Shown piece by piece: positions 25,451-33,790 of a DNA stretch of 64,000 nt. The notes under the pieces are model-generated. The model saw only the letters and a program-made list of their open reading frames with translations, was not told where the DNA came from and did no database searches. The position numbers and the translations under genes are program-made. The DNA is from Mucilaginibacter achroorhodeus (GTDB lineage Bacteria; Bacteroidota; Bacteroidia; Sphingobacteriales; Sphingobacteriaceae). How positions within the stretch are numbered: position 1 is the first letter of the stretch; each line of letters starts with the position of its first letter. The stretch is taken from assembly GCF_007846095.1 (NCBI RefSeq), contig NZ_VOEI01000001.1, positions 558,001-622,000 of the forward strand, given 5' to 3'.

Positions 25451-25873
25451 ATGAAAACATTATATACTGCGGAAGCAACCGCAACCGGAGGCCGCAACGG
25501 CCATGTAAAAAGCAGCAACGGCGTATTAGACCTGGAAGTCAGGATGCCCAAAGCACTTGGCGGCACCAGCGATGATCATACCAATCCAGAGCAATTGTTT
25601 GCTGCAGGTTATGCAGCCTGCTTTGACAGCGCCCTTAACTTAGTGATCAAACAAGAACAGGTTTCTACTGGCGGCACCACTGTTACCGCAAAGGTAAGCA
25701 TCGGTCAAAACGATGCGGGAGGTTTTGGCCTTGCCGTTGAGCTTGATGTGAACGTTAGCGAAACTGAACTTGAGAAAGCTAAAGAACTGGTAGAAAAAGC
25801 GCACCAGATATGCCCCTACTCTAACGCCACTCGTGGTAACATCGAAGTGAAGTTAGCAGTTACCAATAATTAA
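25451..25873 (+). CDS. ohr: Organic hydroperoxide resistance thiol peroxidase (Ohr/OsmC)
   Basis: 140 residues. Catalytic set complete: Arg15 (ATGGRNGHV), Glu47 (NPEQLFAAGYAACF), peroxidatic Cys57 (AACFDSAL) and resolving Cys121 (HQICPYSNATRGN). The VEEA/NP-E-QLFAAGYAACF block marks the Ohr rather than OsmC branch. It reduces organic and lipid hydroperoxides using a dithiol donor. Fourth gene of the unit and the likely main target of OhrR. Cytoplasmic dimer. Confidence 0.96.
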   Translation: MKTLYTAEATATGGRNGHVKSSNGVLDLEVRMPKALGGTSDDHTNPEQLFAAGYAACFDSALNLVIKQEQVSTGGTTVTAKVSIGQNDAGGFGLAVELDVNVSETELEKAKELVEKAHQICPYSNATRGNIEVKLAVTNN

Positions 25874-25884
25874 AAATTTATACA

Positions 25885-26517
25885 ATGTCATTAATAGAAG
25901 ATCTGAAGTGGAGATATGCCACTAAGAAGTATGACCCGACTAAAAAAGTAAGCCAGGAAAATATCGATAAAATTGTTGAAGCCGCTCGATTAGCACCTAC
26001 ATCATCAGGCTTGCAGCAGTTTCGTGTGCTGGTTGTGTCTAACCAGGAGATAAAAGAAAAGCTCGCGCCAAGCTCCCTTAATCCCGAGGTAATGGTTGAT
26101 TGCTCGCACGTGCTGGTATTTGCAGCCTGGGACAGGTATAGTGCCGAACGGATAGACAGCATTTATGACCGCATAACCGATGAGCGGGGCTTGCCCCAGG
26201 GAAGGTTCAGCAGCTATACAGATAAGATCAAAAGCCTTTATCTTAACCAAAGCGCGGAGGAGAACTTTGTACATACTGCCCGTCAATCATACATCGCTTT
26301 TGCTATGGCTATTGCACAAGCGGCGGAATTAAGGATAGACAGCACGCCGGCAGAAGGTTTTAACAATGAGCTGGTGGATGAACTGCTCGACCTTAAATCA
26401 TTAGGCCTAAAAAGTGTAACCCTGCTGTACTTAGGTTACCGCGACGAAAACGATTGGCTTGCACCGATGAAAAAAGTACGCAACCCAACCGAAGATTTTG
26501 TAATAGAAGTTAAATAA
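25885..26517 (+). CDS. NAD(P)H-dependent nitroreductase-family oxidoreductase
   Basis: 210 residues of the FMN nitroreductase fold (NfsB/YdgI group). Start SLIEDLKWRYATKKYDPTKK is the usual FMN-phosphate region (RYATKKYD), followed by EAARLAPTSSGLQQFRVLVV; later motifs ARQSYIAFAMAIAQAAELRI and LGYRDENDWLAPMKKVRNP close the fold. It reduces nitro compounds or quinones with two electrons. Last gene of the ohrR unit, 11 bases after ohr; a bidirectional terminator follows. Confidence 0.93.
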   Translation: MSLIEDLKWRYATKKYDPTKKVSQENIDKIVEAARLAPTSSGLQQFRVLVVSNQEIKEKLAPSSLNPEVMVDCSHVLVFAAWDRYSAERIDSIYDRITDERGLPQGRFSSYTDKIKSLYLNQSAEENFVHTARQSYIAFAMAIAQAAELRIDSTPAEGFNNELVDELLDLKSLGLKSVTLLYLGYRDENDWLAPMKKVRNPTEDFVIEVK

Positions 26518-26529
26518 GCTACAAAAGAG

Positions 26530-26566
26530 AATAGCCTGTTAAAATTACTTTAACAGGCTATTTTAT
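26530..26566. terminator. Bidirectional terminator after the ohr unit
   Basis: AATAGCCTGTTAAA pairs TTTAACAGGCTATT around a 5-base loop, with T/A runs on both sides. Confidence 0.88.
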
Positions 26567-26573
26567 TTTCAAT

Positions 26574-27206
26574 TTAAATTTCATGAGGCGCAACGTAAGG
26601 CTTGGCATATGCCAATCTACCCAAAGGATCTATAGTATAATAACTATCTAATCCGGCAGCAGTGATCGTTCCTGCTTTGTAATGGTCTATCATGCCATCA
26701 TCCCCAATCAGGCCATCTTCGGTAAGGATGTGCATTATCTCGCCAATAACTATGGTGGTGCCATTCAAGTCCACATATATTGTTTTTCTTAACTCCAACC
26801 CGATTCGGACATTTGCTTCTTGCACAAACGGAGCTTTAAAACCATCAATATACAACTCATCAAAGCCGCATTCCTTAAATTCTGAATCGCCCGAGGGATA
26901 GCTGGCGCTGGTTTGATGTGCCTGCTTATACAAATCAGGCAGGATGTTATTAAGCGTATACTGGCCTGAGGAAAGGATGTTCTTCAGCGTGTCGTTGTGT
27001 TCGCGTTGTGGCCTCATTACCAACCCAATTAACGGTGGGTTGGCGCCAAGATGAAAAGTTGAACTAATAATGCAAAGATTACTTACGCCGTCATCATTAG
27101 CTGTGCCTAACAAATTAAGTGCGCGGAAACCAATAAGGCTGTTGATCAGGTTCATGCGGTAAAACTTTTCCATTTTACCTATCTCATCGTTTTTAAAATT
27201 CTTCAT
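26574..27206 (-). CDS. Flavin reductase family protein (FMN split barrel)
   Basis: 210 residues. Split-barrel flavin-binding pattern: FRALNLLGTANDDGVSNLCIISSTFHLGANPPLIGLVMRP, then HNDTLKNILSSGQYTLNNIL, and IVIGEIMHILTEDGLIGDDG. Many relatives are FMN reductases supplying reduced flavin to monooxygenases. Its ATG directly abuts the stop of the SDR gene upstream (minus strand), so the two form an operon, divergent from an FAD monooxygenase gene. Cytoplasmic; substrate unknown. Confidence 0.88.
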   Translation of the reverse strand: MKNFKNDEIGKMEKFYRMNLINSLIGFRALNLLGTANDDGVSNLCIISSTFHLGANPPLIGLVMRPQREHNDTLKNILSSGQYTLNNILPDLYKQAHQTSASYPSGDSEFKECGFDELYIDGFKAPFVQEANVRIGLELRKTIYVDLNGTTIVIGEIMHILTEDGLIGDDGMIDHYKAGTITAAGLDSYYTIDPLGRLAYAKPYVAPHEI

Positions 27207-27923
27207 TTAAAGCATTTTCAAGTTTCCCATACCACCATCAACGTGCATTACCTGTCCGGTCATCCATTCACTTTCTTCCGACAGCAAAAAAGTTATCGCC
27301 CGGCTGATATCCTCGGGTTTTCCGATCTTCCCTAAAGGGTGCCTTTTTTCTGATGCCTCTCTTTTCTCCGGTGTACTGAGTAAATTTTTCGCAAGTGGGG
27401 TATCTGTCAAAGATGGCGCTACTACGTTAACCCTGATCTTTGCCGGGGCCAGTTCTGAAGCAAGCGAAAGAGCAAAACCTTCAACCGCTCCTTTTGCTGC
27501 TGCAATGCTGGCGTGATAAGCCATACCGGTGCTGGCGGCAACAGAACTTACCAAAACAACAGAACTCCCCACTGCATTTTTTAGCTGTTTAAGTGCCTGC
27601 TGTATCACCTTTACCGCTCCAAAAAGATTGAGCTGCATATCGGTCATGAAATCATCCACGGTTAGCCGGTTAAAAGGCTTCAGATTAATACTCCCTACCG
27701 AATAGACTAACCCGTGTAACTGCGGAGGTAAAAATGCTTCCACCTCACCCATCTCGCCTGTGACATCAGCAGAGAGAAAATGAACATCGGCTCCCCACTC
27801 TTCAGATGAAGACCTGGAGATAAGATAAACCACAGCCTTTTGCGCCTGAAGCTGCTTTACCACAGATAAACCGATACCGGAACTGCCACCGATAATTAAA
27901 ACATTTTTGCCTTCAAAATTCAT
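27207..27923 (-). CDS. SDR family oxidoreductase lacking the usual catalytic Tyr
   Basis: 238 residues from the ATG at 27923; the open frame runs 14 codons further but MNFEGKNVLIIGGSSGIG is the natural SDR start. NAD(P) motif GGSSGIG (12-18) and Ser126/127 are present. The YxxxK motif reads I140-A-A-A-K144 (HASIAAAKGAVEGFALSL), so Tyr is replaced by Ile; a Tyr is found at 136. C-terminal SLTDTPLAKNLLSTPEKREA and MTGQVMHVDGGMG are typical. I recall this HASIAAAKGAVEG form as a recurring subfamily. Activity is uncertain. Co-transcribed with the flavin reductase gene. Confidence 0.88.
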   Translation of the reverse strand: MNFEGKNVLIIGGSSGIGLSVVKQLQAQKAVVYLISRSSSEEWGADVHFLSADVTGEMGEVEAFLPPQLHGLVYSVGSINLKPFNRLTVDDFMTDMQLNLFGAVKVIQQALKQLKNAVGSSVVLVSSVAASTGMAYHASIAAAKGAVEGFALSLASELAPAKIRVNVVAPSLTDTPLAKNLLSTPEKREASEKRHPLGKIGKPEDISRAITFLLSEESEWMTGQVMHVDGGMGNLKML

Positions 27924-28074
27924 ATACCTACAATCGCAAAAACGCCTTTTTGGTTTTAGCTTCACAATTCCTTTATTCCGTGCGATGTGTTGGTGAACAA
28001 TAGCGTGATACTCAAACCTTCTGCCACGCCAAACGTCTACTTACTACTTCAAATACTTTAAGGCAGTTTTCTAC

Positions 28075-29262
28075 ATGGACAAAAAAAGAGTACTGGTTTC
28101 CGGTGCCAGCATTGCGGGCCTAACGCTTAGCTATTGGTTACAGCGATATGGGTTTGATGTAACCATCATCGAGAAAGGTGGCGATCTCCGCTTAGGTGGC
28201 CAAAATATTGATGTGAAAGGTCCGGCTGTTGAAGTAGTGAGGATGATGGGGCTTGAAGAAAAGATAAAAGCCGCCAACACCACTGAAGTTGGTATCAGGT
28301 TTGTAACTACAAAAAACAAAGTTGTATCTGAATTTTCAAAAGACGATGCTTTTAGCATGACCCAGGAACTGGAGATCTTGCGTGGCGATCTGGTTGAGAT
28401 TCTCTATAACAAGGCAAAGGCGAATGCAGATATCCGTTTCGACGACCACATCACTGCCGTAAACAACCTGGACAACCACGTTGAGGTTGAATTTAAAAGC
28501 GGTGCAAAAGAAAATTTCGATCTGCTTATTATCGCCGAAGGTATCGGTTCAGCCACGAGACAAAAGGTATTTGGTAACGAGGTAAGCTTCGCTTATCTGG
28601 GAGTGTACACATCATATTTCACAGCACCAAAGGCAGCCACTGATAGTGAATGGGCTCGTTGGTGTAACGCACCGGGTGGTATTGTTTTTTTAATACGGCC
28701 AGATAATTATGGTACAACACGGGCATCTGTAAATTTCCGATCGCCGGAGCGTGGGTATGAAAAGCTTCCGCTTGATGAGCAACGAAAATTGCTCACTGAT
28801 AAAATAAAAAATGTAGGTTGGGAAGCACCGAGGCTAACCGAAGCGATAAATAAGTCTGAGGATCTTTACCTGGAAAGGCTGAGCCAGGTAAAGGCAAAAC
28901 AATGGTACAAAGGCAGGGTTGCCATGATAGGCGATGCTGCATACTGTGTAACCCCAATCGGTGGTAAAGGTACCGACCTTGCAATTGCCGGTGCTTACAT
29001 AGTTGCCACAGAACTTGCCCGCAACACCGATCATACCAAAGCGTTTGAAGCGTACGAAAACCGGTTAAGACCCTATGTTGCCAAAGTGCAAAAACTGCCG
29101 CCGGGCGTTCCTAATTTAGTTTACCCACGGTCAAAAATGGGTGTAGCCATTCTAAACGCTGCATTCAGGGTTGCTGGCAGTAATTTTTTCAAGGCTGTTA
29201 TGAAACTTTTTGGGAAGGATAAAAAGAAGCCTAAAGAGGAATTAGAATTACCTAAGATTTAA
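28075..29262 (+). CDS. FAD-dependent monooxygenase (PHBH/TetX-like fold)
   Basis: 395 residues. Rossmann start VLVSGASIAGLTLSYWLQRYG (Gly motif GASIAG at about 9-14), GGQNIDVKGPAVEVVRMMGL, and the FAD/ribityl motif MIGDAAYCVTPIGGKGTDLA (about 284-303). This is the group A flavoprotein monooxygenase family that includes TetX and aromatic hydroxylases; the substrate cannot be told, so tetracycline modification should not be assumed. It is divergent from the SDR/flavin reductase pair, sharing a 151-bp spacer. Ends in a basic tail (KKKPKEELELPKI). Cytoplasmic. Confidence 0.92.
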   Translation: MDKKRVLVSGASIAGLTLSYWLQRYGFDVTIIEKGGDLRLGGQNIDVKGPAVEVVRMMGLEEKIKAANTTEVGIRFVTTKNKVVSEFSKDDAFSMTQELEILRGDLVEILYNKAKANADIRFDDHITAVNNLDNHVEVEFKSGAKENFDLLIIAEGIGSATRQKVFGNEVSFAYLGVYTSYFTAPKAATDSEWARWCNAPGGIVFLIRPDNYGTTRASVNFRSPERGYEKLPLDEQRKLLTDKIKNVGWEAPRLTEAINKSEDLYLERLSQVKAKQWYKGRVAMIGDAAYCVTPIGGKGTDLAIAGAYIVATELARNTDHTKAFEAYENRLRPYVAKVQKLPPGVPNLVYPRSKMGVAILNAAFRVAGSNFFKAVMKLFGKDKKKPKEELELPKI

Positions 29263-29302
29263 CGCTTAAAACATCTTTTTTTCGGCCATGTTTTTCACAC
29301 CA

Positions 29303-30244
29303 TCACATGTCCTTTTTCCCTCTCACATGTAAGTAAATACTGCTGGGATGCACCATACCCAATGTTGAGCCGGGCTTAACATTTAAATATCGCTTCAAGT
29401 ATTTATCTAATATCGCTTTTGAGTGCGAAATGTAATAAAGGTTATTGCCGGGTACCATGGGTTTCTCATAGTGCAGGCCACCCCGGCTATCAACTGTTAC
29501 TGAAAAGGAATAGTAAAAATCTTTTTTGGCGTGCTTTATAGAGATATTAAATGTGGGATACATATAATCGTTATCCGTTGGGTTGGTTTCAAGTATATTA
29601 CCTGTTACATGAAGCGTTTCTACCTTAACCGAGCTGCTTTTACTGCTTACTACAGCTGGCTGCCGCGCAAAAAAAGCTTTACTATAATCTTTCTCGGCAG
29701 AGTCAGTAAGGTTTTTAACAAACATGGTATCGCGCCAGGTTGGGGCCTTTAATGTCGCCAAATCTTTATGTACTACGTCTTTTATAAACTTCTCGGCATA
29801 AAAGGTCATGTATAACTTAGCTCCCCGCAGGTCTATAGAATCTTCCTTCGCCTCAATAAGCTGCAAAAGCATGCTATCACGTGTTATCTTTTTTACCTTG
29901 AAAAAAACCTTCGCCGCGTAGAAAATAGAATCGATTCCCCGGGCCATAGGGAAATTGATTGACGCTTTCTTTGTCGGACTATAGATGGAAGCCGAATCGT
30001 CAGACACAAATTTTATTTGCCAGGTGGGCTCTAACTGGTATCCATCCTCATTAAACGACAAGCCGTTATCTAACCTGCGGGCCACCTCTATATAGTTAAT
30101 ATCAAATACCGGTTTAAAAGAAATTCGTTCTTTTTTATTACCGTTTTTAGCTGCGTTACCTTGCTTGCAATTTACCAGGCTAAAAAGCAGCATCAACAAA
30201 AATAAACCTTGACTTAATGTTTTAATTATAGAAGTTGAATTCAT
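29303..30244 (-). CDS. Lipoprotein of unknown function
   Basis: 313 residues. N-terminus MNSTSIIKTLSQGLFLLMLL then FSLVNC gives a type II signal peptide with Cys26, so a lipid-anchored periplasmic or outer-membrane protein. The mature part is Lys/Asp/Ser-rich with beta-strand character (FNISIKHAKKDFYYSFSVTVDS) and ends in NVKPGSTLGMVHPSSIYLHV. I recognise no domain. Convergent with the FAD monooxygenase gene, 40 bases between stops; monocistronic. Confidence 0.75.
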   Translation of the reverse strand: MNSTSIIKTLSQGLFLLMLLFSLVNCKQGNAAKNGNKKERISFKPVFDINYIEVARRLDNGLSFNEDGYQLEPTWQIKFVSDDSASIYSPTKKASINFPMARGIDSIFYAAKVFFKVKKITRDSMLLQLIEAKEDSIDLRGAKLYMTFYAEKFIKDVVHKDLATLKAPTWRDTMFVKNLTDSAEKDYSKAFFARQPAVVSSKSSSVKVETLHVTGNILETNPTDNDYMYPTFNISIKHAKKDFYYSFSVTVDSRGGLHYEKPMVPGNNLYYISHSKAILDKYLKRYLNVKPGSTLGMVHPSSIYLHVRGKKDM

Positions 30245-30350
30245 AGTGACAGATAAGCTGTGCCAAATAATATTATTTCAAATATATATTTTATTTAAAT
30301 AATTTTATCAAAACGCTGTAATTTCAAAATTAAATTCTGAAAATATCAAT

Positions 30351-30391
30351 AGAGCCCGGTAGGAAAACTTCCATGGGCTTTGCTTTTTTGT
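30351..30391 (+). terminator. Hairpin with T-run, plus strand
   Basis: AGCCC (30353-30357) pairs GGGCT (30375-30379) with an inner AGGAA/TTCC pairing, then a TTTGCTTTTTT run. No plus-strand gene lies just upstream, so its purpose is unclear. Confidence 0.45.
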
Positions 30392-30436
30392 ACAAGATTT
30401 AGGTTATTAAGGATAATCTTTATTGCTATAAAATAA

Positions 30437-30471
30437 ACCCCGCAGGTTCACCTTAGCGAACACTGCGGGGT
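30437..30471 (-). terminator. Terminator of the YiaA-like gene
   Basis: ACCCCGCAG (30437-30445) pairs CTGCGGGGT (30463-30471); on the minus strand it is followed by TTTATTTT. Confidence 0.8.
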
Positions 30472-30484
30472 GGCAACCGCTACG

Positions 30485-30952
30485 TTACAACTCTTTATCC
30501 TCAAACATCTTTGCGTCGCGGGTATTTTTTTGTACGGCAATGGCGGAGAACATGCTCAGGCAAAACGCCATTGCGTAAAAGCCTTTCTCGCTTCGGGCCA
30601 GTCCTGCATTCCATAAACCTATTGTTAGTAATACCATCGCAGCTATGGTTGCAAACCAGCTTATGCCATAGTAAAGGTCAGACACCGTTAGTCCCTCGGC
30701 CCTGTCGCGCACACTTTTCTGTACGGAAATCACTGCGAATAAGCCAAATAGCAATATGGTGAAGTAGTACCCTTTTTCGTTAAGCTGTATATCTGCATTC
30801 CACAAGCCAATACAATAGCCTGTTATGCCAACCAATAATGCAAACCAGGATGCACCTATAAATGCCGGGGTTGGTTTAAACGGATTCCTGGTTCTGTCTC
30901 CATATTTCAGGATGGATGAAGTCTCTTCTGTTCTGTTTTGTAGCGGTTCCAT
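30485..30952 (-). CDS. YiaA/YiaB-like inner membrane protein
   Basis: 155 residues with two copies of the YiaAB two-helix domain: helices in FIGASWFALLVGITGYCIGLWN / GYYFTILLFGLFAVISVQKSVRD and ISWFATIAAMVLLTIGLWN / GFYAMAFCLSMFSAIAVQKNTRD. The repeated WNA...SEKGFY and VQK-x-x-RD signatures identify the family. Four transmembrane segments in all, with a short cytoplasmic N-terminus. Function of YiaA is not established. Single-gene unit with its own terminator. Confidence 0.92.
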   Translation of the reverse strand: MEPLQNRTEETSSILKYGDRTRNPFKPTPAFIGASWFALLVGITGYCIGLWNADIQLNEKGYYFTILLFGLFAVISVQKSVRDRAEGLTVSDLYYGISWFATIAAMVLLTIGLWNAGLARSEKGFYAMAFCLSMFSAIAVQKNTRDAKMFEDKEL

Positions 30953-31083
30953 AATTTTAATTTTTTTGTTGTTGATATGGAAGCAAATGTGCGGTGAACT
31001 GCGGAGCTACTAAAACAATAATATCATTTAAACTGATGATATATTTTTATTATTTTTATACCAAAACGGCTACAATTTAAAGA

Positions 31084-32583
31084 ATGGATTCACTTTCAGC
31101 ACTTAATGATTTACTTGATATTGATGACAAAAGGCAATTCAAAGCATTTCTACAACGTAAAAACAAACGAGCTGATGTCAAGAATTTAGATCTACTTAAA
31201 TTTATAGAAACTGATGATATAAATCATAAAAATAAATTATACAACGGGCAAAAAAATAGCGACGCATACCATGCATTGCGTAAAAGATTGCAGGATAACC
31301 TGCTTTTGTTTCTTTCGCAAAAAACTTTTGAAGACGATAGTTCTGATACTTATGATTCACTAAGATTGGTTGTTGTTGGGCGCTTCTTATTAGAGAATGA
31401 TCTAACCAGGTTGGGTTTTAAATGCCTGAATAAAGCAGAAAAACTCGCAGAACATTTGGAGCAGTTTAACCTGCTCAACGAGCTGCTTTCGCTGAAAATA
31501 CAATATGCGCACTTGCATGGTGCCGAAAGGTTTGAAGACCTTATTGAGCGTTTTAACCTTAATCAAACAAACATGCAGCGGGAAGCGAAGCTTAACATGG
31601 CTTATGCTTACCTGCGGACGGAATTACAGGAGATACATCTTAAAGGCAAGGTAGTAGATCTTACTGAGTTGATGGTCACGAGTATCAAAAACTATCAGAT
31701 CTCTACGAAAGACCTGCAAACTTACAGATCAGTTTACCAGATATTACTTATAGCTAACGAATACGCTGCTATAAACCATAATTACGGACTTATAACAAAA
31801 TTTATAGCAGCGGCAGAAAACTTTATAAGCCAGAAAGCCAACCAAAAGCCTTACCTATTCTACTATCTTTCCATATTATATTTATTAGCTAATTATCATT
31901 TAAGAACACAAGTGTTTAAAACAAGCGCATCCTATTTAGAGGACATGATGTGCCTGATGCTTACAGATACGCGGTTCTATTGGGTTTTCTACCTGCGCTA
32001 TCAACTATTGCACGCTTTAAATCTATTCTACACCGGTTTTGCAGAAGACGCTATTTTCACGCTGGAACAATCGCTCAGGAAGAACAGGCAAACCTTTAAA
32101 CAAGAAGATATCGAGGATCATCGTTTATGCCTAACTATGTTTTGGGCCCTATGCGGCAACAAGCGTTGTGTAAAACAATTGAGCCATTTTAACCATACAG
32201 ATGCCCGCTACGAAAAGAAAATGGGGATGTTGTGGACCATCAGGAAAAACCTGATGGAGATACTAATATGGGCGCAGTTTGATGAGATAGATCCGGCAAC
32301 CTCAAGATTGCAAAGCTTTAAACGCCGGTACAAAAAATACTTGCTGCAAACATCAGAAGAGCGGGTGATCATTTTTATTAAGCTGGTTGAAAAGTACCTC
32401 ACAAACCCGGATGTTGTTTCAGAGGCGGCTTACAAAAAAGATGTTATGCAACTATTGCAAAACGAGCAGAAAAGTGATCTGTTCACTACAGGTTTCGTAG
32501 CCTGGCTCATTGCCCGGATAGAAAAGAGATCTGCATATGATGTATTGCTATCAATAATCCAAGGCAATCAACTTCATGAGTAA
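31084..32583 (+). CDS. Large alpha-helical protein of unknown function
   Basis: 499 residues, no signal peptide, no recognised domain. Composition suggests an all-helical repeat protein (TPR- or HEAT-like solenoid): long amphipathic segments such as ALNDLLDIDDKRQFKAFLQR, AYHALRKRLQDNLLLFLSQK, LGFKCLNKAEKLAEHLEQFN and LNLFYTGFAEDAIFTLEQSL. The N-terminal part LLKFIETDDINHKNKLYNGQ is basic-acidic and could contact nucleic acid or another protein. It is flanked by a divergent membrane protein gene and a co-directional LLM oxidoreductase gene 123 bases on. Frame length and codon use support a real gene. Confidence 0.75.
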   Translation: MDSLSALNDLLDIDDKRQFKAFLQRKNKRADVKNLDLLKFIETDDINHKNKLYNGQKNSDAYHALRKRLQDNLLLFLSQKTFEDDSSDTYDSLRLVVVGRFLLENDLTRLGFKCLNKAEKLAEHLEQFNLLNELLSLKIQYAHLHGAERFEDLIERFNLNQTNMQREAKLNMAYAYLRTELQEIHLKGKVVDLTELMVTSIKNYQISTKDLQTYRSVYQILLIANEYAAINHNYGLITKFIAAAENFISQKANQKPYLFYYLSILYLLANYHLRTQVFKTSASYLEDMMCLMLTDTRFYWVFYLRYQLLHALNLFYTGFAEDAIFTLEQSLRKNRQTFKQEDIEDHRLCLTMFWALCGNKRCVKQLSHFNHTDARYEKKMGMLWTIRKNLMEILIWAQFDEIDPATSRLQSFKRRYKKYLLQTSEERVIIFIKLVEKYLTNPDVVSEAAYKKDVMQLLQNEQKSDLFTTGFVAWLIARIEKRSAYDVLLSIIQGNQLHE

Positions 32584-32706
32584 CAGAAAAACAGAATAGC
32601 ATCTATCTCAAAAAAGACATCCAAAAGCAATTTTATATGTTTAAACATTTATTTTAAATGTACTATCGTTATCTTTACTTTAATGATCTGATTTCGGAGA
32701 TTTAAT

Positions 32707-33729
32707 ATGAAAAAGATAGGATTTTTATCATTTGGGCATTGGGCCAATCACCCGGCTTATCAAACCCGCACCGCAGCCGATACACTGCTGCAGTCGATAG
32801 ACCTTGCAGTAGCTGCTGAGGAGATCGGCCTTGATGGAGCATATTTTCGTGTCCACCACTTTGCTGCACAATTGGCATCACCATTTCCATTGCTATCCGC
32901 CATTGGCGCTAAAACCAGTAAGATAGAGATCGGGACTGGTGTGATCGATATGCGTTATGAAAACCCTTTATACATGGTTGAAGATGCAGGCGCTGCCGAC
33001 TTAATATCTGGTGGGCGCTTGCAATTGGGCGTAAGCAGAGGGTCGCCGGAGCAGGTTATAGATGGCTGGCGATACTTTGGCTATGAGCCCGCAGAAGGCC
33101 AAACAGATGCAGATATGGGCCGCGAAAAGGTGCTGCAATTTTTAAGTAAATTAAATGGTGCAGGTTTCGCGACACCTAACCCCAATCCCATGTTTCCTAA
33201 CCCGCCGGGCTTGTTACGTTTAGAACCCTATGCACCCGGCTTACGCGAGCGTATTTGGTGGGGCGCAGCAACAAATGCTACCGCGGTTTGGGCTGCAGAA
33301 AATGGCATGAACCTGCAAAGCTCTACCTTAAAGTTTGACGAGAGCGGTAAGCCTTTCCATATACAACAGGCCGAGCAGATCCGCCTTTTTAAAGAAGCAT
33401 GGAAAAATGCCGGCCATCAACGCGAACCGCGCGTGTCGGTAAGCCGATCGATCTTTGCTTTAATGAACGACCAGGACAGGCTATACTTTGGCCGCGATAA
33501 CAAAAGCACGGATAAATTCGGCTACATTGAAAGTGATACCCTTGCTGTATTTGGCCGCAGCTATGCAGCCGAGCCTGACAGGCTGATCGAAGAATTGGCA
33601 AAGGACGAGGCCATACAAGAAGCAGACACAGTACTTTTAACAATTCCTAATACTTTAGGGGTTGATTATAATGTACATGTGCTGTCATCCATACTGGAAC
33701 ATGTTGCCCCTGGCTTAGGCTGGCGATAA
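32707..33729 (+). CDS. LLM class flavin-dependent oxidoreductase
   Basis: 340 residues with the bacterial luciferase-like (beta/alpha)8 pattern: MKKIGFLSFGHWANH, SIDLAVAAEEIGLDGAYFRVHHFA, then KTSKIEIGTGVIDMRYENPLYMVEDAGAADLISGGRLQLGVSRGS in characteristic order. These enzymes use FMNH2 and oxygen, or F420, to oxidise varied substrates. A GGAG lies 11 bases before the ATG, again unusual for the group. A strong terminator follows the stop. Substrate unknown; the flavin reductase at 26.6 kb could supply FMNH2, but this is speculation. Confidence 0.93.
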   Translation: MKKIGFLSFGHWANHPAYQTRTAADTLLQSIDLAVAAEEIGLDGAYFRVHHFAAQLASPFPLLSAIGAKTSKIEIGTGVIDMRYENPLYMVEDAGAADLISGGRLQLGVSRGSPEQVIDGWRYFGYEPAEGQTDADMGREKVLQFLSKLNGAGFATPNPNPMFPNPPGLLRLEPYAPGLRERIWWGAATNATAVWAAENGMNLQSSTLKFDESGKPFHIQQAEQIRLFKEAWKNAGHQREPRVSVSRSIFALMNDQDRLYFGRDNKSTDKFGYIESDTLAVFGRSYAAEPDRLIEELAKDEAIQEADTVLLTIPNTLGVDYNVHVLSSILEHVAPGLGWR

Positions 33730-33748
33730 TAGATTTGAGAAATATAAT

Positions 33749-33790
33749 AAAATCAAAAGAGCGACTTATAGGGTTGCTCTTTTGATTTTT
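33749..33790. terminator. Bidirectional terminator
   Basis: AAAATCAAAAGAGC pairs GCTCTTTTGATTTT across about 13 bases; it overlaps the stop codon of the convergent pseudouridine synthase gene. Confidence 0.85.

Noticed and set aside
28075..29262. Annotating the FAD monooxygenase as a tetracycline-inactivating TetX
   Set aside because: Only the general fold is shared; the substrate region cannot be matched by eye.
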